Shown: one piece after another, positions 25,537 to 28,565 of the stretch
Layout of the letters: each line of letters starts with the position of its first letter
Numbering within the stretch: the first letter of the stretch is position 1
Source of the DNA: ZC4RG19 sp036279475
GTDB lineage: Bacteria > Actinomycetota > Acidimicrobiia > Acidimicrobiales > VFJN01
Assembly (NCBI GenBank): GCA_036279475.1
Contig: DASUJB010000143.1
Span: 1-28,565 of the forward strand
Length of the DNA: 28,565 nt
Reading direction: 5' to 3'
Translations under genes and position numbers: made by a program
The notes under the pieces: model-generated
What the model was told of the DNA's origin: nothing
Seen by the model: only the letters and a program-made list of their open reading frames with translations
Databases searched by the model: none

Positions 25537-26550
25537 GTGACGTCAGCGCCAGACCCCCTCCACATCTCCCTGCTCGACCTGGCCATCGTGGGCCCCGACC
25601 AGCGACCCCGCGATGCCTTCGCGGCGTCGGTCGCCATGGCCCGGGAAGCCGAGGCCCGTGGCTACCAGCGGATCTGGTACGCCGAGCACCACAACATCAG
25701 CTCGATCGCCTCGGCAGCACCCGCGGTCCTCATCGCCCACGTCGGAGCCCACACCTCGACCATCCGCCTCGGCGCCGGCGGGGTGATGCTGCCCAACCAC
25801 TCGCCGCTGGTCATCGCCGAGCAGTTCGGCACCCTGGCCGAGCTGTACCCGGACCGCATCGACCTCGGCCTGGGACGGGCACCGGGCACCGACCAGGTCA
25901 CCTGGCAGGCGCTGCGGCGGGACCCGGCGGCGTCCGAGTGGTTCCCCCAGGACGTGGTCGAGCTGCAGGGCTACCTGAGCGGCCACAGCGTGCGACCGGG
26001 AGTCGCGGCCCACCCCGGCGCCGGCACCAACGTGCCGCTCTACATCCTCGGCTCCTCGATGTTCGGGGCCGAGCTCGCCGCCCACCTCGGGCTGCCCTAC
26101 GCCTTCGCCTCCCACTTCGCCCCCGCGCTGCTCGAGCAGGCGGTGGCCGCCTACCGCCAGCGGTTCCAGCCCTCCGAGCACCTGGCCGAGCCGTACGTGA
26201 TCGCCGGAGCCAACGCCGTCGCCGCCGACACCGAGGACGAGGCGCGCGATCAGCTGAGGCGGGCCGTGAGGGGCCGTGTCACCCAGTTCCTGGCCCCCGG
26301 GCGCCAGCTGAGCGCCGACCAGGTCGACCACCTGGTCGACAGCCCCCAGGGCCAGCAGGTGGCGGGGATGATGCGCTACACGGTGGCCGGCACGACCGCC
26401 CAGGTGGGATCCCAGCTCGCCGACTTCGCCCGCCTGGCCGACGCCGACGAGGTGATCCTGGCCTTCGCCGCCGCCGGGCTGGACGAGCGGCTCCGCGCCA
26501 TCCGGCTGGTCGCCGAGGGCGCCGCCGCCACCACCGCACGGGCAGGCTGA
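25537..26550 (+). CDS. Luciferase-like (LLM class) flavin-dependent oxidoreductase (337 aa)
   Basis: TIM-barrel monooxygenase of the bacterial luciferase superfamily, closest in pattern to the MsnO8/YhbW-type group. Seen: ISLLDLAIVG at the first strand, RIWYAEHHN (46-53), LGAGGVMLPNHSPLVIAEQF (78-97), YPDRIDLGLGRAPGTD, and VPLYILGSS in the middle. These bind reduced FMN (or F420 in some actinobacterial relatives); the cofactor cannot be decided. GTG at 25537. Single gene; convergent with the SDR gene. Substrate unknown. Confidence 0.9.
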   Translation: MTSAPDPLHISLLDLAIVGPDQRPRDAFAASVAMAREAEARGYQRIWYAEHHNISSIASAAPAVLIAHVGAHTSTIRLGAGGVMLPNHSPLVIAEQFGTLAELYPDRIDLGLGRAPGTDQVTWQALRRDPAASEWFPQDVVELQGYLSGHSVRPGVAAHPGAGTNVPLYILGSSMFGAELAAHLGLPYAFASHFAPALLEQAVAAYRQRFQPSEHLAEPYVIAGANAVAADTEDEARDQLRRAVRGRVTQFLAPGRQLSADQVDHLVDSPQGQQVAGMMRYTVAGTTAQVGSQLADFARLADADEVILAFAAAGLDERLRAIRLVAEGAAATTARAG

Positions 26551-26619
26551 GCCCACCCCCGAGCCGCTCCGCCCGCCCGAGCCGGGCCGCTCCGGCCTCC
26601 GGGGGCGAGGTCGGGTCCC

Positions 26620-27417
26620 TCAGCCGTGCACGGCGCCGCCGACGCCACCGCTGACCGCCACCACCTCCCCGGTGACCGCCGAGGCCGGGGCCGACGCCAG
26701 GAAGGCCACGACCGCGGCGACGTCCTCGGGCACGGGGAGGCGGCCGATGGCGACGTCGGCGGCCAGGCGGGCGGCCATGTCCTCCGGTCCCACCCCCGCG
26801 GCCTCGGCCCATCCGGCCAGCCGCTCCCGGACGCCTTCGGTGAGGGTCAAGCCAGGGTGCACGGCGTTCACCGTGATGCCCGACCGGCCGAGCTCGCCAG
26901 CCAGGGTGCGGGTGAGGTGCACGATCGCCAGGTTGCGGGCCCCGGCGCTCAACGAGCCCGCCATCCGCGCCGCGATCCCGCCGACGTTGACGATGCGGCC
27001 CCAACCGGCAGCCTCCATGGACGGCACGGCGGCGCGGGCACAGCGCAGGTAGCCGAGGAACTTCACCCTGAAGTCCTCCACCACCAGGTCGTCGTCGATG
27101 CCCCTCAGGTCCTCGGGCTCGCCCCCGCTCGGCCGGGCGGCGTTGTTCACCAGGATCTCCAGGCCGCCCATCGCCGCGGCCGCCTCGGCCACCATGCCCT
27201 CGATGCGGGCGCGGTCCGCCATGTCGGCGGCCACGGTGACGACGCTGCCGCCGGTGGCGCGGCGCAGCTCGGCCGCGGCGGCGGCCAGCGCCCCCTCGTC
27301 GCGCCCCGAGACGGCCACGGTGGCCCCCTCGACCAGCAGGCGCCGTGCCACCGCCAGCCCGATCCCCCGGCTCCCGCCGGTCACCAGCGCCCGCCGCCCG
27401 TCGATGCCCAGGTCCAT
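26620..27417 (-). CDS. Atypical short-chain dehydrogenase/reductase lacking catalytic residues (265 aa)
   Basis: Rossmann fold with TGGSRGIG (13-20), Asp65 after the fourth strand, NNAA (91-94) and the C-terminal VTGEVVAVSGGVGG expected of classical SDRs. The usual Asn-Ser-Tyr-Lys set is absent: the Ser position reads NVGG (144-147), and the stretch 150-170 (RMAGSLSAGARNLAIVHLTR) contains no Tyr or Lys. The enzyme may bind nucleotide but use other chemistry or none. GGAGG 6 nt before the ATG at 27417 fixes the start. It lies 75 bp after recO on the same strand. Confidence 0.88.
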   Translation of the reverse strand: MDLGIDGRRALVTGGSRGIGLAVARRLLVEGATVAVSGRDEGALAAAAAELRRATGGSVVTVAADMADRARIEGMVAEAAAAMGGLEILVNNAARPSGGEPEDLRGIDDDLVVEDFRVKFLGYLRCARAAVPSMEAAGWGRIVNVGGIAARMAGSLSAGARNLAIVHLTRTLAGELGRSGITVNAVHPGLTLTEGVRERLAGWAEAAGVGPEDMAARLAADVAIGRLPVPEDVAAVVAFLASAPASAVTGEVVAVSGGVGGAVHG

Positions 27418-27492
27418 CCCGTTCCTCCCTCACCCCGGCGTCGGGACCACCCGGCGCCACCAGCTCGCGTCCCCGCTCGGCCGCTCGGCCCC

Positions 27493-28212
27493 TCAGCCAC
27501 GGTCGAGCGTGCCGACCGACCGGAGGCGGCGCTCGACGTGGTGCTCGAACGCCCGCAGCGCCAGGTGGTCGACCTCGGAGACCACCGGCGGGCGGGTCTC
27601 GCCCAGCGCCGCTCCCAGCCGCCCGCCCAGGATGGCCTGGAGCACGGCGACGGCGTCGGCGCTCACCGCGGGCCCCATCCGGTGGGCGGCGCAGCGCAGG
27701 CCGCCGTCCTCCATCGCCCACGACACCAGGGGCCCGCCGCCGCCGCATGCCACGCAGGCGTCCACCTGGGGGCGGAAGCCCTCCAGCGCCAGCGCCTTCA
27801 GCAGGAAGCCGGGAACCACGAGGGGGGCGTCGGCGCGTGCCAACGTACGCAGCGCGCCCACCAGCATGTCGTAGAGGGCGTGGTCGGCGGCACGATCGAG
27901 GGCGAGCTGGTCGGCGGCCTCCAGCAGGGCCACGGCCCGACCGAGCCGGTCGAGGTCGGCACGCAGCGACGGGAAGGCGTCGACGGTGTCGGCCTGGGAG
28001 ACGACGTCGAGCTCCCCCCGGCCCTCGTAGAGCAGCATGTCGACGTGGCTCGCCGGCTCCAGCCGACCCCCGAGGCGGCTCTTCGTCTTGCGCACGCCCT
28101 TGGCCACCGCCCGCACCTTCCCGTGGTGCCGCGTCAGGACCACCACGATGCGGTCGGCCTCGCCGAGCCGGTAGGTGCGCAGCACCACCCCACGGTCGCG
28201 GTAGAGCGGCAC
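27493..28212 (-). CDS. recO: DNA repair protein RecO (239 aa)
   Basis: Helps load RecA at gaps in the RecFOR pathway. The N-terminal OB-fold starts YRDRGVVLRTYRLGEADRIV with KGVRKTKSRLGGRLEP (39-54). A helical middle follows, then a zinc-finger-like CVACG ... CAAH (Cys153, Cys156, Cys174, His177) and a helical end (EVDHLALRAFEHHVERRLRS). The GTG at 28212 gives the usual RecO start and length, 22 bp after the uppS stop; longer upstream reading overlaps uppS. Probably co-transcribed with uppS. Confidence 0.93.
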   Translation of the reverse strand: MPLYRDRGVVLRTYRLGEADRIVVVLTRHHGKVRAVAKGVRKTKSRLGGRLEPASHVDMLLYEGRGELDVVSQADTVDAFPSLRADLDRLGRAVALLEAADQLALDRAADHALYDMLVGALRTLARADAPLVVPGFLLKALALEGFRPQVDACVACGGGGPLVSWAMEDGGLRCAAHRMGPAVSADAVAVLQAILGGRLGAALGETRPPVVSEVDHLALRAFEHHVERRLRSVGTLDRG

Positions 28213-28234
28213 GGCAACCGCTACCGGCCCCCGC

Positions 28235-28565
28235 TCACGTCGCCCCGCCGGCGGTCCTGACGCCACCGTAGCGGCGGTCGCGGCACTGGAACTGGCGGAC
28301 GGCGTCGTACAGGTCGGCACGCCGGAAGTCGGGCCACAGCACGTCGGTGAAGACCAGCTCGCTGTAGGCCAGCTCCCACAGCAGGAAGTTGGAGATGCGG
28401 TACTCGCCCGACGTGCGGATCATGAGGTCGGGGTCGGGCATGTCGGGCAGGTACAGGTGGGCCCGGATCGCCTTCTCGTCGATCTTGTTCGCCTTGATGC
28501 CCGTCTCGACCAGCGAGCGGACGGCGTCCACGATCTCGGCCCGCCCGCCGTAGTTGAAGGCCAGC
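28235..28565 (-). CDS. uppS: Undecaprenyl diphosphate synthase, C-terminal 110 residues (partial)
   Basis: Cis-prenyltransferase making the lipid carrier for peptidoglycan. Visible are LAFNYGGRAEIVDAV, DPDLMIRTSGEYRISNFLLW and ELVFTDVLWPDFRRADLYDA, the last three conserved blocks of the family, including the diphosphate-binding Arg and RxSNFLLW. The N-terminal catalytic Asp region lies beyond the right edge. Ends RYGGVRTAGGAT. recO follows 22 bp downstream. The fold and product are secure; wholeness cannot be judged. Confidence 0.95.
   Translation of the reverse strand, partial: LAFNYGGRAEIVDAVRSLVETGIKANKIDEKAIRAHLYLPDMPDPDLMIRTSGEYRISNFLLWELAYSELVFTDVLWPDFRRADLYDAVRQFQCRDRRYGGVRTAGGAT

Overview
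The window is chromosomal DNA of a very high-GC actinobacterium. A member of Acidimicrobiia (Iamia/Ilumatobacter-like) is my best guess, from the extreme GC3 bias, the GTG starts, the dimeric-type glycyl-tRNA synthetase, the HrdB-type sigma factor and the gene order uppS-recO ... glyS ... ppdK-terC-dnaG-rpoD. The taxonomic call is inference only.

Left end (1-2981): an accessory patch. An IS3-family element with an IS6110-like left end (1-136, running off the window) sits inside an IS66-family element (remnant 137-402). Then come a small membrane protein (877-1383) and a visibly AT-richer two-gene unit on the minus strand (1625-2523). That unit encodes a Sec-exported protein with a C-terminal domain resembling BECR-fold RNase toxins, whose stop codon overlaps the start of a 108-aa cytosolic protein (possible toxin/immunity pair). 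The tail of an ISL3-family transposase (2701-2895) abuts a tRNA-Val gene. The rest of the window is core-like.

Middle (2982-11593): tRNA-Val(UAC); a DUF523/TudS-like Fe-S protein divergent from a group-2 sigma-70 factor; an inositol-monophosphatase-like phosphatase followed by a Nudix hydrolase; a conserved hypothetical; a membrane-anchored GH43-like beta-propeller; a secreted protein of unknown function; about 1 kb without recognisable genes that ends in a heptamer tandem repeat; an L,D-transpeptidase lipoprotein; a frameshifted gene remnant; and two tRNA genes (a CAU-anticodon tRNA that looks like Ile2, and tRNA-Asn).

Right half (11734-28565): the macromolecular-synthesis pair dnaG-rpoD. 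Upstream of it is a TerC-family membrane protein preceded by a yybP-ykoY manganese riboswitch, whose 3' P1 strand can alternatively pair with the terC Shine-Dalgarno sequence. Then follow pyruvate phosphate dikinase, a three-gene ABC-2 exporter operon, an ArfB-like ribosome-rescue hydrolase, glyS, an RDD membrane protein, a luciferase-like oxidoreductase, a short-chain dehydrogenase lacking the normal catalytic residues, recO, and the 3' part of uppS.

The most interesting items are the exported toxin-like/partner gene pair in the IS-rich patch, the terC riboswitch with a readable switching mechanism, the catalytically degenerate SDR, and the paired 14-bp direct repeats exactly 22 bp apart before the ABC operon.
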